From contig JAMJFZ010001258.1 in NCBI GenBank assembly GCA_026225945.1, forward strand, positions 11,462,001 through 11,526,000: a stretch of 64,000 bases of DNA, in the 5' to 3' direction. This DNA comes from Cricetomys ansorgei (taxonomy: Eukaryota; Chordata; Mammalia; Rodentia; Nesomyidae). Made by a program: the position numbers and the translations under genes. Position 1 is the first letter of the stretch, and each line of letters starts with the position of its first letter. The notes beneath the pieces were generated by a model that was not told the origin of the DNA, ran no database searches, and saw nothing but the letters and a program-made list of their open reading frames with translations. Below, piece after piece: positions 1 to 13,708 of this stretch.

Positions 1-1684
1 GCCCAGGAATGAGCAGGAAGTTAACAGTTATTAACAATTGAATAATGGATTTCTGGAATTAATCTGCTTATCCACAGATGTCATTCTCCTCTGTTTCGTG
101 ACTACAGGTTGGCACACAACATTTCTCTCCATTCCTGTGCAGTCCTGGATGGTCAAAGCACCACATCCTTTGGAACAGAGCTTCAAAGTGCTAGGGAGAC
201 ACACAGCCGAAGCATTTGCTGTCTCTCCATTATTATTTGTGTGACTCTCTGGCAACCACAGAGGAAGGAATAAACTTTAGTGACTATTAATCTATTTTGA
301 TGAACTTTTCTATTCCTTACAAGCAAATTTGCTAGCACTGTAAATCCCAGATTATTACTACTCTCCCTTTCAGTGACACCTTTTATTTTCATTTGATGGA
401 TGTCACCCAATTATTTGCTCTGGGCCCATCCGTCATGCTAAACACAGGATTAGCTGGGTCTTTTCCTTACTAATGACTGGCTCATTAATCTGATTTTCTG
501 GATTTCCATTTTACAGGTTTAATTGGGCTTCTAGCCAGTGAAAATGATTCCTTTGGATAAATGCATTGGTCATTCACTATATCTGTCCCTGTTGGCTCTT
601 CCCATTCTTGCTTTGGCCAAGCTTAACCTTTATTATTTACCTTTATTCATCCTGTTTCTGAATGATAGCTTTGCCTAGCGAACAGAGAGAAATCTACACA
701 CCAAAAATGAAGCCAAAGTCTGTGAGTTAATTCCTGTCTGACTGTGGGAACTCAACAGTTGTGTCTATTTCTGCCATAGGCATGAATCAACCTGTAGATT
801 TTGGATTTATGAACCAAATACAGGAAAGGCAAGGACAGAAACAAACATTCGTGAGCACTTACTCTGTGATCAGTGCTTAACTTCCATGGCATTATTTAAT
901 ATCCATAATAATAATAGCTAATATTATTTTAATAATACCATTACTATTAGATATTATTAGATATTAGACTAATAGCAGATGACTTTTTGAGCATGTGTGT
1001 CGAGCACTGTTCATCTGTACATGCTAGCCTTCTATTCGATGTTCAGGAAGAACACTACCATATGAGGAAGTTATGGTGACGCTGGAATTGGAACCTGATA
1101 TTTACAGTTTTTAAAGCTTATGCCAATCTTTGCATTAAGTGAGGCTCCCAAACCTCTCTGTGGAGTGGGATAGATCTCATGTCACTCAACTTTCAATTTC
1201 ACAGGCAGGATATGTCCACCGACAAGGCAGATCTTTCTATGTGAAGTTCTGGTCAATTTCTCAGTTCTGAAAAATCAATGCTCCATTGTTGCCCAGGAGT
1301 AAATGCTGCTGTTATCCGATTTTGTAGAAAAGCAGGACCACAATGGAAAAAAACTTGGCTTATACAAGGACTGTTGTCTTTATAGAAAATGACATTTAAA
1401 AGCTTTTCAAGATAGGAGATTGAGTTGAGTCCAATGCAATTTGAATAATATAGACCAAGAAAAACAGCTGTGCTTATAGGTATACACCCGCTGCCTCTCA
1501 CATGGCTCAAACATTGTTTCTTTCTCCTTAAAGAAAAGAATGAAGTCTTGAACATTTATGATGCACAATTATCTTTTGCAAATTCTTTATCAATTCCACT
1601 CAGATTATTTATAATACATCTAATTTCTTTTTCTTTTAAGAACAAAGGAACAGTTTTCTGGATACTGGACCCTAAGAATCAACT

Positions 1685-1795
1685 TTATGCCTGTAGTCCC
1701 AGCTGCTCAGGAACCTGAGATATGACAATCACTACTCGTTCTTCAGAGTTCAAGGTCAGTTTGAGCAGCAGAAGGAAACCAACTTTTTAAAAGCG
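1685..1795 (+). mobile_element. Diverged B1-like fragment
   Basis: The block atgcctgtagtcccagctgc and the later cagagttcaaggtcagttt are 7SL-SINE-like, with a degraded middle. It could be a proto-B1. Confidence 0.55.
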
Positions 1796-3361
1796 AGTTA
1801 ATGAACAGCCATATTTCTCAGCAAAAACTTGCTACAGTGTCTATACAAATGATAATTTCCATGACAGCTTCTTCATGGAAGATGAAAATGCCTCAGCTAA
1901 CGTGAGTTCATTTCCCAAAACTGTTTTTGCTAAGGTCTCTCCCTACCTGCCAATCTCAAACTACCATGCAGCACTTGGAACAATATACCATCCTATCAAC
2001 AAGCCATCTCCTATGCTAGACTGTCTGACTCAGAATTTAGTATTTGTCTGACTGGTGTTTGCTCATTTTATAGCCTAGAGGCTATGTAGTATTAATGTAA
2101 TACCCAGATTTATATCTCTGTGTCTAGGAAGAGTGGGCCTATCACCTAACACTGTATCTTATGCTAAGGTTGGACCTCCTTCAAAACCAATTTGTACATA
2201 AAACCCCAAACATAATAGTCCAAAAATAGCTTCACCAACAATAGATTTGGGATAAAAGCTGACACTAAAGCCAATATTCCTTTCCCTTTGATGATTCATG
2301 TCTGTAGGGATGCAGGAGGTGGGAGGTGAGTAACGAACTTGCCAAGAAACTCACTTATAAACTACTGATGAAGCAACTGCTACCATCACCAACTAGCTAA
2401 CTAACTTCACTGCTTATTGGAACCATGACAAGACCACTAACCTACTTCATCGATTGTTAGAAATGCAAGCAGGACAGAGAAAGATGATGAGTTGGGAAAG
2501 CATGAAACAATGAGCTTGTGTCTAAGACACAATGGCTGCAAGAATTAATATGCTTAACTCTGCCCACCCATGTTTTGTTCAGATGTAAGAAAGGGACTCA
2601 GTTTCCAATGACATGTGCCTTCAACAGGGACCATTTCCTCAATTTTTAAGAATAGAACATATTAGTTGGTACCCTAGAAATGCATCTGAATTGGGTTTCT
2701 CCCCTTTGTTGATTTAATGACTTTAAGAAAGTAATTTGGACTTCCTCTTTTGAAAAACAAAGATTTGACTGCTGTCTCTGATGATACATCACAGGAATAA
2801 CTTCATCTCCAGAGCACACAGAGAGTGAGAGATGTTTCTTGCATATTACTTGTTTAGGAAGAATTGCAGATAAAGATACCTTTGGCCATTTAATACCCAG
2901 GAGGTCTTCTGGAGATGGACTGGGTAGTAGTTATATATAGCTACCTGATCACACTGGCAAAAGTGTCTAGAGGTCTGAAATTATCCTTCTTACCCTCAGC
3001 CACGATGACTTCTCAGGGGGACCACAAATAGAGACTACAAAGCCTAAATGTGCTACAGATTACCACTAATGAAAACAAGTTTGATATTTGTGTTTTGACT
3101 TTTATAACTCAGAGGGAAAAGAAGGGCTTGGGATGCCCTTCTGACTCCTGAAGGAAAGGGATGCTTGTTGTATCTTCCCTCTTAAGTTTGTGTGTATGTG
3201 TGTGGGGATGTGGGTAGATGAAAAGGAAGAAGGAATAATGACAGAAAATGGATTTGAACTGAGCAGTCTAACATCTGGGAGCATGTGAATACTCCCAAGT
3301 AATGTAACAGTATCTGAAACCCCATAGTAATTTTCAGTGTTGTTGATAAGGATATGACAAG

Positions 3362-3432
3362 ACTTCTCTCTTTCTCTCTCTCTCTTTCTCCCTCTATCCC
3401 TCCCACCCTCCGTCTCTCTTTACCTCTCTCCA
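3362..3432. repeat. CT-rich (pyrimidine) tract
   Basis: Imperfect tctc/tttc units give a strand-asymmetric pyrimidine run of about 70 bp. Confidence 0.85.
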
Positions 3433-6067
3433 CATGGAAACTGGATTGAAGGACAGATGTGTTAAAACTTGCTATCAAAACACTTGATTCCACTTGTCAA
3501 AAAGGGCACTGTTCCTTGTACCATGGGCTCAAAGTGGTTTTGTAAGAGATGGAACCAAGTGTGTATTAGAGATTCCATTTAAGGGGTCTGGCTTATGCAG
3601 CCTTGCTGTAATTATACAAGCTTTATATTTAGCTGGATCAACTGTGTTCACGTAGTCTATTTCCTTTTTATATAACGGGCATCATGAAGTCAATTATTTG
3701 GGTAAAATCTCCCCAAAGTAGACACTAGCCTCTGTTGCTTCTACAGCAGTCCTGAACTACAGGAAACAAGAAAAAATAATGACACAGAGTGTAACATGAA
3801 GACACTGGCATCTGTGATATCTTTTGCTTCGTTTTTCAACCCAGTCAGCTACTTATTGAGTAACTTCAGACATGGACACTCACCTCTGCCATCTGGGGAG
3901 GGGGGTTACTCTTCTATAAGAAAGAAACTAACAATATTGACCCTTTTAACAAAGGCCCGGGGGGAAATGAATATGAGAAGGAGAAATAGGGAAGAAATGA
4001 GCAAAACTATAAAACACAGGTGTCTGCAGCCACGTGGGGTGAATGGTGGATATGCATGGCGACCTGGAGAATAATTAACTCTATTGATATTTTCAAGGTC
4101 TTTCACATATCTTAACAGGACAAGGCAAACAAGAACAATTTTTAGAGATGGAGTTCCTTAGAACCTGGGATTTCTGGGTGGTTTGAAAATGTCTGTGAAC
4201 TGCGAGGTATGCCAGTGAAGCTTTCACAATGTGGGATGTGCATGCCTTGCGAGTGAATCTCAGGACAGCAGGAGATGGGTTGGGACCATCTGTCAAGTGG
4301 CCTTTGAGATAACACTGTCACCTCCCTAAGGGAGCCCTGCATATCAGAGAAAGGCCAACTGCTACTTCGTGAAGCTTCCCCTTGTGGTCTCTGTATCAGC
4401 TCTGTCCCACGTCCATCAGCACGTGCATCACTGGTGAATTGACATCATACACACTATCTGTTCCCAGGAACAACTACCTTGTGGAGGAGGCAGTCTTGTT
4501 TCCTGATGAGTTGGAAGACCTACCGAAAGTGGGCAGTTCTGAAGTGACACAGTTCAGATTTAAATGTAGGTTACTAAGTCTTGACAAGTTCATTTATACT
4601 ATATAGTCTGGAGTAAGTCGCAATTGTCTACTCCGAAGGCACTCCAAAGAATGCTGGTTTAGGACAAGTCACCTGGATCCACGCCTAGAACCAACCAATT
4701 TCATGGTGGCTTGTCCTTCTCCTCCTCCAATTTCCCAGTCCACTCATCTTTATTTTCCTCTGAATTCTAGGCTGTCGGTAGCCTTCTTGCCACACTTACT
4801 GGTCACTGCCCTCACCGGTAGGAAGCTCCCCATTTGCTGAACTGTAATGTTTGTGAGGGCAGATAATGTGTCTTATTTGTATCTTCGTCCTCTCTTGGCC
4901 AGTTGCGCTGATACCACAGCGTCTGGAATCTGTACAGTGCCCTATGCTCTTAGTTTTTCTTTCTGTTTAATTTTATCTGTTATTCTTTTACAAGTCCATA
5001 CAGTATATTTGATCATGCTCTTTCACCTCCACTGACTCCTCCCAAATCCTCTCTAACATCCCTGTAATCCAATTTTGTCATTTCTCTCTTAAACACACAC
5101 ACACCCACACCTACCACCACCACAACCTCCACCATGGAGTGGATTTTATTATACTGATTTGATTATACTGGTTCTTATTTACTCTGAATATAACCCAGTA
5201 ATTTTAATTACATCATCATTTTATAATTAAAGGGCCTGTGGTCCAAAAAGATCACTTTAGGTCACTTTGTTGCTTAAAGTTGGGGCTCTAATGAAACCTC
5301 AAAATTTCTGACCTTTAATCCCAGGCCTTTTTCACTGTTCTATACTTCTAAAATCTGTGTTTCTTCAGCCAGAATTAAAAAGAAAAGTCACAGAGGAGAG
5401 ATAATTGCATGGATTGTTATGCAAATACTAAGCAACTTTACATCAAATATGCCACTGAGTGCTTGATAACAATTCAACACGAAATATCAGGAGCTATAAG
5501 AAAGTTTGCCTTCCAGTGGGAAACAGAGCAGCAGGAGACAAGATGTTCTTAACCACCCAGTGCTGAATCCACATATCAATTAATTCTGTGACCAGTTCAC
5601 TCCATCTTGTCTTTCATCATATTTGAAGATTGTGTGATGGATAATGGCCCTGGCTTCACTGACTGTTATATGTAGCATTTATCAACAGACAAGTAAATAT
5701 TCAACAGCACTGTTATGGGGGCAGGGACATCACAAAGGCCGTCATCCCTTTGGGAAGACTAGAACAATAGCTAAGGTGTACCAAAAACAATGCAGGAGCA
5801 TTGATAATTCCATGCTCCCAAGACAGGATGAAGGCAAGTTTCTATAATATCCCTTCCACAGAATATCCATGGTGGAGTGAACTTAGTCTGATGTCCCTTT
5901 ATACAATTTATAATGGATTAGTTTGGGTACTGTGTGCACCACATGCACCCTACTGCTGTTTGCAGATGGGACAAGAAAACATAAGGCAGCAAAGTCACAG
6001 AGCTAGCAGATGGCTAAGCTGAATTTAAATACTTGCTTGACTCCAGCAAGGCTGTGGGTATAAGTGT

Positions 6068-6145
6068 AACTCACATACATGCTCACACACATGCACACAC
6101 ACACAGTGCATACACACACAACATATACACATGCATCACACACAC
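6068..6145. repeat. Interrupted CA-rich repeat
   Basis: Short CA tracts separated by tg and tg-at interruptions (cacacacatgcacacacac and similar). Confidence 0.85.
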
Positions 6146-7086
6146 CAAGCGTACGTGTAATATATGAACAGGTATAATTTATAATCTTGGAAGAGTTGAT
6201 CACTGAAAGTAAAGGCCATTTTGCTTATTGAATGAGTTGATGATTGTAAGGCACAGAGATGAGAGTGTCCAGACAAGCTGAACTAGTCTAAGTGACATAT
6301 CAGAGAGAGGTAAAAGAAAATGATAGTAGAAGGTATAATAAAATTTGGTGAAGAAAAAAAAGAGAACACCAGCAAAGCTGGAAGGTTGTGGAACAGGAGA
6401 TTTGGGAATATGATGAATCACTATTGTTGATTTAGAATGAGGTTCTTTGGAGTGACAGAAAGAAATAGTGGATGTGTGCAGACTGCATTTGCTATGCTGG
6501 GTGTGTTCATGGGACATTGTGCTGGGAAGATACATTGAAGCTCATTGGTTCAGAGGGTTGAGTCCCTTATGGCCTGGCTCTGCATTTCTGCCCCTATAGC
6601 TGGGTAAGAGTATCACGGTGTGAGAAAAAAATGACAGAGATTATCTAGCTCGTGGTAGCCAATATGGGGGAGGGTGGAAGAGAGGAAGGCAGAAGAAGGG
6701 AAGAAGGAGAAGGGAGAGGGAGGCATTTCAAGACAAGTGGAAGGGCCCATTTCTCATGACCTTCTTCCTTCAGCTAGGACTCTTCTCCTAAAGTTTTCAG
6801 TGCCTCAAGAACACTGCCTCCACCTCGGGGTCAAGTCTTCAATACATGAGACCTCTGGAGTGATACTTGATGCTCATAACGTAAAGCCGTGCGATGCATG
6901 GTGTAACACCTCTTTGTTCCTAATTCACAACTTTAAAAATGCATACAATATACTATTCAGTATTTCTATTGAACTTATTGCATTTTACATTTGCAGAGAT
7001 TATTCCTATCATAAACAAAGTCCTGCTTCAAGAAGCTGTCTAAGAGTTACAGTTGGGGATCCAGGAATTTTATATTTGTGCACTTT

Positions 7087-7169
7087 GTTGTTTGTTTGTT
7101 TTCTTGAGACAGGGTTTCTCTGCGTAGCCCTGGCTGTCTGGAACTCACTCTGTAGACCAGGCTGGTGTG
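7087..7169 (-). mobile_element. 5'-truncated B1 SINE with perfect target-site duplications
   Basis: Only the 3' half of a B1 is present (T-rich tail, gagacagggtttctctgcgt, ggaactcactctgtagacca), stopping at ggctgg. Ten-base direct repeats tgtgcacttt at 7077-7086 and 7170-7179 are identical, so the element was probably truncated at insertion rather than by a later deletion. Confidence 0.88.
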
Positions 7170-7529
7170 TGTGCACTTTTGAGGAAACATTTTTAGTTTC
7201 TTGTGATGATTAGTGACACACAACACTGAGGCTAATGCAAAGCAAGAACTCAGAGTTTCTCCTGTGCTATATAGCATATTGTTTCTATCTTTAGTGTGGA
7301 GGTCTTCTTCAATGCAGTATCTTTAGGTTATAATACTGCCAGTTTTTAATTAGTTGTTCAACAACTCCAAGGGAATTTTTTTGTTTTATTTTTGAGATTA
7401 TAATTCCATCATGCTCCCTTCCCCTTTCTCCCCTCAAACCCATCCATATACCTCTCTTTGCTCTGTTTCAAATTCATGACATTTTTCATTAATTTTTGTT
7501 ACAAGAATGTATGTATGTATAGATGTATT

Positions 7530-7580
<51 letters not shown>

Positions 7581-7588
7581 TATATATA
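7530..7588. repeat. Compound (CA)n(TA)n(CA)n(TA)n array
   Basis: Two CA tracts of about 20 bases alternate with TA tracts of about 10 and 8 bases. The alternating purine-pyrimidine sequence is uninterrupted for nearly 60 bp. Confidence 0.97.
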
Positions 7589-7742
7589 AATGATCTGTTC
7601 AGTATAATGTTATAATTTTTTAAAAACACTTATTCTATGGTGAACTTACACATGCTTATTCACAGCCTTATGTACTTTCTGATTCAATTTGACTCAGGCA
7701 AATACATCTACACGCTGTGTTGGTTTGTCATTTAAGGGGCAG

Positions 7743-7890
7743 GACCATGCAGTGATTGAGAAAGAAGACTCTGGGCTCAAGTGGCCTGAGTCATTGCTCT
7801 ATGCCACTGCTTACAAGTAGCTTATTTGAACTTGGGAAACGGTGTAACCTCTCTGTATCTCTTCTACAATAAAACAAGAATTAATCCATA
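7743..7890 (+). mobile_element. MIR SINE relic
   Basis: The order gcagtgattgagaaagaaga, ctctgggctcaagtggcctg, atgccactgcttacaagtag, cttgggaaacggtgtaacct, ctctgtatctcttctac follows the MIR core and 3' part. Confidence 0.72.
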
Positions 7891-9395
7891 GGGTGTCACA
7901 ACAATCGCATTCATTTACACAAAGCCCGGCTCTCATCTTCTATTCTTTTATTATTCTCTGAAATTTCAGAATATTTTATGGGAAAAAAAAAATTAGCCAG
8001 GATCTAAAACCAATTAAAAAAAAAAAGTCTGAGGGAGGAAAAATGGAATGCTGGGAATTATAGTATTTCTAATTGAGAAAGAATCACCTCCTACCTTCTG
8101 AAATTTGCATCTGATGGAGGAAATGCACCATCCATCCACTACACAAGCATGTGTCTCTGACATTTCATGGGAAGAAGGGATGTATCCCTTGCATCTTTTC
8201 CTTTTCATACAGAGAACACCCGAGAAGCAATTACATGGTGTCATGATATAAGCAAACACAATCACACCCAGAGTTCCCAGATGACTTTTCTGTGTTACCT
8301 CTGTAAGCAGAAGCCAGCCAGAGCAGCCAGGAAACCTGGAAGCTTATCCCAGAGACTTGGACACAAGGCCTTGGGAGGGCAGACTCCACTCTAATTGCTA
8401 ATTGCTTTCTGTGGAGTCACCACAGTGTGTCATTCAAGAGTGTGTGTCTATCCCAAAAGCATCTTTCACAGAGGAAGAGTACAAGAAACCTTCTCTGACC
8501 ATGAGAAGTAGGAGCACATGGGTGTGCTAAGCTCATGTCCCTGTGAAACACACCCTTGGCTGGAAGGAAACAAAGATAAGTGCAAGATGCAGATTAAAGA
8601 CTCAGACAATTTTGAAATCCGAAAAGCACAGAGGAAAGCTCAACCCAGACCTTTGTTTTCTGAACAGAGGCTTATATTCCAGCTTCAAATCTAGTAGCAT
8701 GGGGTGGAACAAAGCTGAAACATGATTCAGGTGGGGTCGGTGGGTGGAGCCAAGGATGATGGGAAGGAGCGGCTGACAAACAAGAAGCTCATCTCCACTC
8801 CAGTGCCTGCCTCCTCCCCATGCCCTGGGCCAGGTTCTGGGACAGGTGGTGTGTGGCAGAACTCTGCCCTCCTCGTGCCACTCCTGAACTCTGGCTCTTG
8901 CATCCAGAGGGCCTCGATCTGCAACACTCCTCCCCAGAATGGCAGGACTAATCAGACTCATCCTTAAAACATCTCCATCCTATTACTTTCATAATCTGCT
9001 TCTAATGTTCTGTTCGATAGACGTGTGGCCAGCTAGACGCAGCGCTTGAACAGCTGCTTGGGACGCGGGACTATTCTCTGCGCCATTGATCACGAAGACA
9101 AAAATCAATCCTGGCTAAGGAGAAAGAAGTTAAAAATAAATTGCAGGGATTGATTTCTGTTCAGACCTCTGACTCCCAATTTAGGAAGGGAAAAGGAAGA
9201 GTGTACGTGTGTGGATCCTCCTGTCACAGAAATCTCTTCCTGCTTCCCAGGCTCAATTGCAAACTCTGAAGATATTCGGTACATACACGTATTTCTCTTC
9301 TAATACATTTTTACATACTATGTATTTTTGCTAACTGCTATCAGAGATGAGACTTCATTTAAATCATGAACTCCTATTAGGAAAGAAGTCAAAGA

Positions 9396-9704
9396 GGAAC
9401 TGAGAGATGGCTCACTTGGTAAAGTGCTTGCTCTGGGAGCATGAGGACTGAGAGAGGATCAAAGCAGAAGGCAAATAAAGCATCCAACAACAACAACAAA
9501 AACTGGGTGTGGCAGCACACACCTGAAATCCTAATACCAAGAAGGCAGATACTGCAGCCTCCCTGACACCTGATGCCTGACTAGTCTAGCTCAATCGATG
9601 AGCACTGGGTTCAGTGAAAGACCTTGTCTTAAAAAATAGGATACAGGCTGATTGACAAGGACACCTGACATTGATATCCAACCTCCTCATACATGGGCAT
9701 ACAC

Positions 9705-9706
<2 letters not shown>
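9396..9706 (+). mobile_element. B4 SINE (tRNA-like head plus B1-like tail)
   Basis: A tRNA-like head (actgagagatggctcacttg, ggtaaagtgcttgctctggg) is joined to a B1-like part (gggtgtggcagcacacacct, cagtgaaagaccttgtctt) and a 3' part ending in a CA array. This composite structure is typical of B4. The CAA insert near 9485-9502 is a small internal A-rich expansion. Confidence 0.82.

Positions 9707-9753
<47 letters not shown>
9706..9753. repeat. (CA)n microsatellite at a B4 3' end
   Basis: A pure CA tract of about 47 bases is followed by a GA-rich stretch to about 9786. It gives a spurious open frame with a His-Thr run. Confidence 0.97.
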
Positions 9754-9758
<5 letters not shown>

Positions 9759-9789
9759 GGGAAGGAGGGAGAGGGAGAGAGAGAGAAGC

Positions 9790-9900
9790 ATGAAAGCTTA
9801 TGCATGCCTATGATCTCAGTACTGAGGAAGCTGGAGCCTGAGAGCTCTGAATTTGAGGCCGGCTTGAGCTATGTAGTAAGGGTTAAAAAAAGAAAAACTA
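9790..9900 (+). mobile_element. Diverged B1-like fragment after a B4
   Basis: The blocks atgcatgcctatgatctcag, tactgaggaagctggagcc and gaggccggcttgagctatg followed by A-rich sequence are B1-like. It follows the CA/GA array that ends the B4 at 9396. Confidence 0.6.
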
Positions 9901-12900
9901 AAAATCCCCAAGAAGAAGAAGATAAGCAAGCTTCGTCTAGCTCACCACATCTCCCACACGTGGCTCTGCGGATGGTAGCAACTTCAGAAATATTTGTTGA
10001 GAGTCTTAATGAATAAATGAATAAATTCCTTTTTGTCTCTCACCATTATGCAGATTTGTCCACAGATTTATCAGACTATTTGATTATTGTTCTTATTTAT
10101 TGTTTTATTTGTGTACTATCCCTCTCTCCCCAGACTATAGACCTGCCTATGGCAGGTATTAGGTTTTCCTTATTTGCATATTTATTTCTATATGTGTAAT
10201 CTCCAGGGATCACAACCTTATTTATTTTTGGACTTTTTATTTCATATTTACTCTCTTATTTCTCTCTTGTGGTCCCCCAAGAAGCTGTATTATGGAATAA
10301 AGAAGGAAAGAGTCAGCAATTCTGTGGGAGAATAAGCTACAATGCAAATATCCTTTCCTCCACATAATTCTGAAGTGAGATATGGAAATCCCTCTGAGTA
10401 CTACGGTCTTCCTGTGTGACTCAAAGGGACAACCTATATAGGGAACAGATCTTTGGAACTTTAAGGTGAGAAATGCTCAGAAGGTCGCCCCTGGAGTAGT
10501 ATGGTCCATTGCATTCCAATTTGGGCTTTCTGAAGTTTAAAGGTTCATACAAGTTTCATGAGAACTTGTATGAATTCCCTGAGTGCCTCTAGAGGGAGGC
10601 ACTATGGGTGTGTTGAAGTTATATAGACCTTTCCCCACATGTGCCTGGCTTTTATTCTCAAATTCCTTTGACATTTTTTGTCTCAAAAGTAGTTCTTAAT
10701 CAGGCAGAGTACCTTCAATGTAGTTCCAATGACTCTCCTAATGCAACCCCTTGTCTTGTAAAACAGTAACTGAGCTTCAGAGAGATTGCATGGTGGCCCA
10801 AGAACACAGAAGTTCGTGATGAAGATGGAATCGTGCCAAGGAACAGATCTGACCCTCGCTTGCAGATCTGACCAAGGCACAGCGATTCCTGTCATGGAAG
10901 GTTTTCTGCCTTGGATACTGTGCTTAAGGTGGGCCCTTCAACTAAATCCTCTGCCTTGACAACCAGATAGAGCTCTGTTTGTCTGGTAAATCTCCCTTCA
11001 CTGTGGGACACCCTGTGGCTCTGCCTCAGTGATGTACATCCTAGAACCAGTATTTTCTAGTATGTTTTTGAGGTTTTTCTCATGGAGAATACACATCTAT
11101 TACTCAGACCTAAAACGAAGTAGGGGGACCTCTTCCGTGGTTGTTCACCATCGAACAAGGAGAAGCACACTTAGCTTCAATAAGAGATTGTAAAATGAAT
11201 GAACGAAAGAATGAGTGAAGGAATCTGTCGATTGTTATTTCTTTCTTTGATTGAACCTATCCCAACTCTGGGTAGATGGGATCAGATCGAGCTGACTGAT
11301 TAATCAATATTCCTGCCATACTGAAACTTCAGAAGATTTCATTCTCACTGACCATGAGGGGATTCAGAGTCACGATCCTAAAACCTGCTTGCAGAAATCC
11401 AAAATGTTTGCTTACTCCACTACGTAGGTTTGGGGTTAAAAGCAAAGTGATTAAAAAATTTTAAAAAGCTGAAACTCCAAAAATACTAGACATACATATC
11501 CTAGTTAGAAGGGTAATGGAAAGAGAACAGACTTTATAGTCTACTTCTCAGTCAACAACCTGGTTGCCTTCATTATCACCATGGCTGTTTTTACAACAGT
11601 GTAATTATCTTTAATAGGAACCAGTTACAGAAAAGGAGTTCTCCTGGGAGCTGGGGCTAGAGGAGTAGGTATCCAGGACTTCCAGAGACTCGGCAGGAAA
11701 GTGAAATGGGGACACTTAGCCAAGTTACAGCTCCACAGTTCCTCTGAGTCTCAGAAGAAGATCCAAAGGAAGCTACCTTTTCAGCCCCAAAATATATCAA
11801 GAAAATGAGCCAGTGAGCAACACAAGGTAAGAGACAAGAGGGGAAGGTTGGAGAAAGAGTAGAGATGTCAATGCGAAAGGTGACCTGCCACTGCCACCGG
11901 GACCTCACTCTGTATCCCTGGGATGTGTGTGTGAGTAGATTCTAGTCATTTGTGTGACGATCATGTCTCAGAGACACAAGAATGACGACATTGTACTGAA
12001 TGGCATCAAGTCTTTCTTTGGTTGACGATACACCAAGTCTCTAATATGAAACAAGACTTTCAGTTCTTAATACAGAGCCCGCTTGACAGGGAGTGGACCA
12101 GACTTTCCTCGCCTAGTAACCACAGACATTGGACAACACCTCTCTATATTGCTGGTAAATTCTCCCAGAAATGCTCCTGAGAGGACCTGTTCAGCACTAA
12201 TGTGGAGAAAAAACGAAATATTAAATAGGCTGCTGTTTTCTTTTGTCATATTTTAGGAGCTCAAGAATCTTCTGGGCTTAGATGCTTAGACAGCCATATG
12301 CCTAGCTACATGACAAAGTGGGATTCTCTACACGACTGCAGCTTGGCTTCTGCCACTGAAAAAGTAAAGACAATATAATATCTATCACTTAAAATCTTGT
12401 GAACATTGAAATTATTTTAAATAATAAAATGTGCATATCAAACACAAATTTGGCATTAAGTAAATGTGAAGTCTTTTTCCTACTATGGCAATTTTTATTT
12501 CAGTTTGCTGATGGTTGGAAAAGATTCATGTGGTCAGGAAAAAAAGAACATACCCAAGAGTCATTGCTTCCAAAATTGAAAACAGCAAGTCTCCCAACTC
12601 TGTGAGAGATTGCAGACTATGTGTGGCAGTGTCTGCTTTGAGCTGATGATGGAAAAACCCTTGTTCTCTCTTAGATCACACACCTACCTTCTGGCCAGGA
12701 CTCAGAGGCTGTCTTTAATGACAACATGCGCTGTAATTCATCACCACCAGTGGCATCATAACCTGTAAAATGCATTCTCCAACCATTATATAGATAAGCC
12801 TGCATTCTTTTAGGCATGGAGAAGATACTGGCAGTTTTCCTAACTAACCACTATAATTCAGCCTTCTATACAGCTTTCTCAACTAATCAAGGCCCAAACA

Positions 12901-13527
12901 ACAGGTAGGAATTCACTCCTGGCACAAATCCAATAGAAAACTTACTACCACCATTTTCTTAAATCAAGTATTTCTGATTGGATTCTAATATCCCTCAGGT
13001 AAGTATGGCTCACCTTCACCAAAAAAAAAGCTTCTCTTGTACAACTGACAAAGGCTACTAAAAAGATGCACAACTGGTCAAAATGAAGAAATTTAATGAC
13101 TGTGGGGAGTCTGGCAAACCCTGTGCCCAGAGCTCAGGATTATTGTGAAGAAGGAGAAGAAAGCTTGTAGGAGACAAAGGATCGGGACACCAGCTGTTAG
13201 ATCTGAGAGGGGCACTACACCTGTGAAGTCTCCAACATGGTTGCCTAAACAAGACACACATAGTGACCATTCCAGTTGACATGACAACGTGAATTGGGGA
13301 AATTTCACAAGGCCCCACCCCTGGATGAAGAGCTATATACAATCAATGTCTGCTGAGAGGAAGAAAATCAGTTTTCTCCAGGAAACATTATAACACAGTA
13401 ATAATAAAGAAAAAGATGAATTATAGAAGTGAGACAAGGGAAGGGTTGGGTGGTAAAAGTTACGTGAATATACATCTTGTGTAATAAATTCTTTTTTAAA
13501 AAGTAGCAATAAAAAAACAATTGCTCA

Positions 13528-13708
13528 AGCTGGGTGGTAGTGGTGCACTCCTTTAATTCCAGCATTGAGAGCAGAGGCAGGCAGATCTGTGTGAGTTCAA
13601 AGCCAGCTTGGTTTACAGAGTGAATTCCAGGACAGTCAGAGTTATAATAGAGAAAACCTGTGTTGAAAAACCAAAAAAAGGAAAACAAAAAAGCAAAACC
13701 ACAACAAC
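13528..13708 (+). mobile_element. Full-length B1 SINE with target-site duplications
   Basis: It begins agctgggtggtagtggtgca, has ttccagcattgagagcagag and gagttcaaagccagcttgg, and ends in a long A-rich tail. The flanking direct repeats aaaaacaattgctca (13513-13527) and aaaaacagttgctca (13709-13723) differ at one base. It is antisense to Sorcs3. Confidence 0.92.

Noticed and set aside
6674..7213. 179-codon open frame on the plus strand, the longest in the window
   Set aside because: Its 3' part runs through a B1 SINE, the rest shows no domain, and its start lies in a purine-rich stretch. Chance frame.
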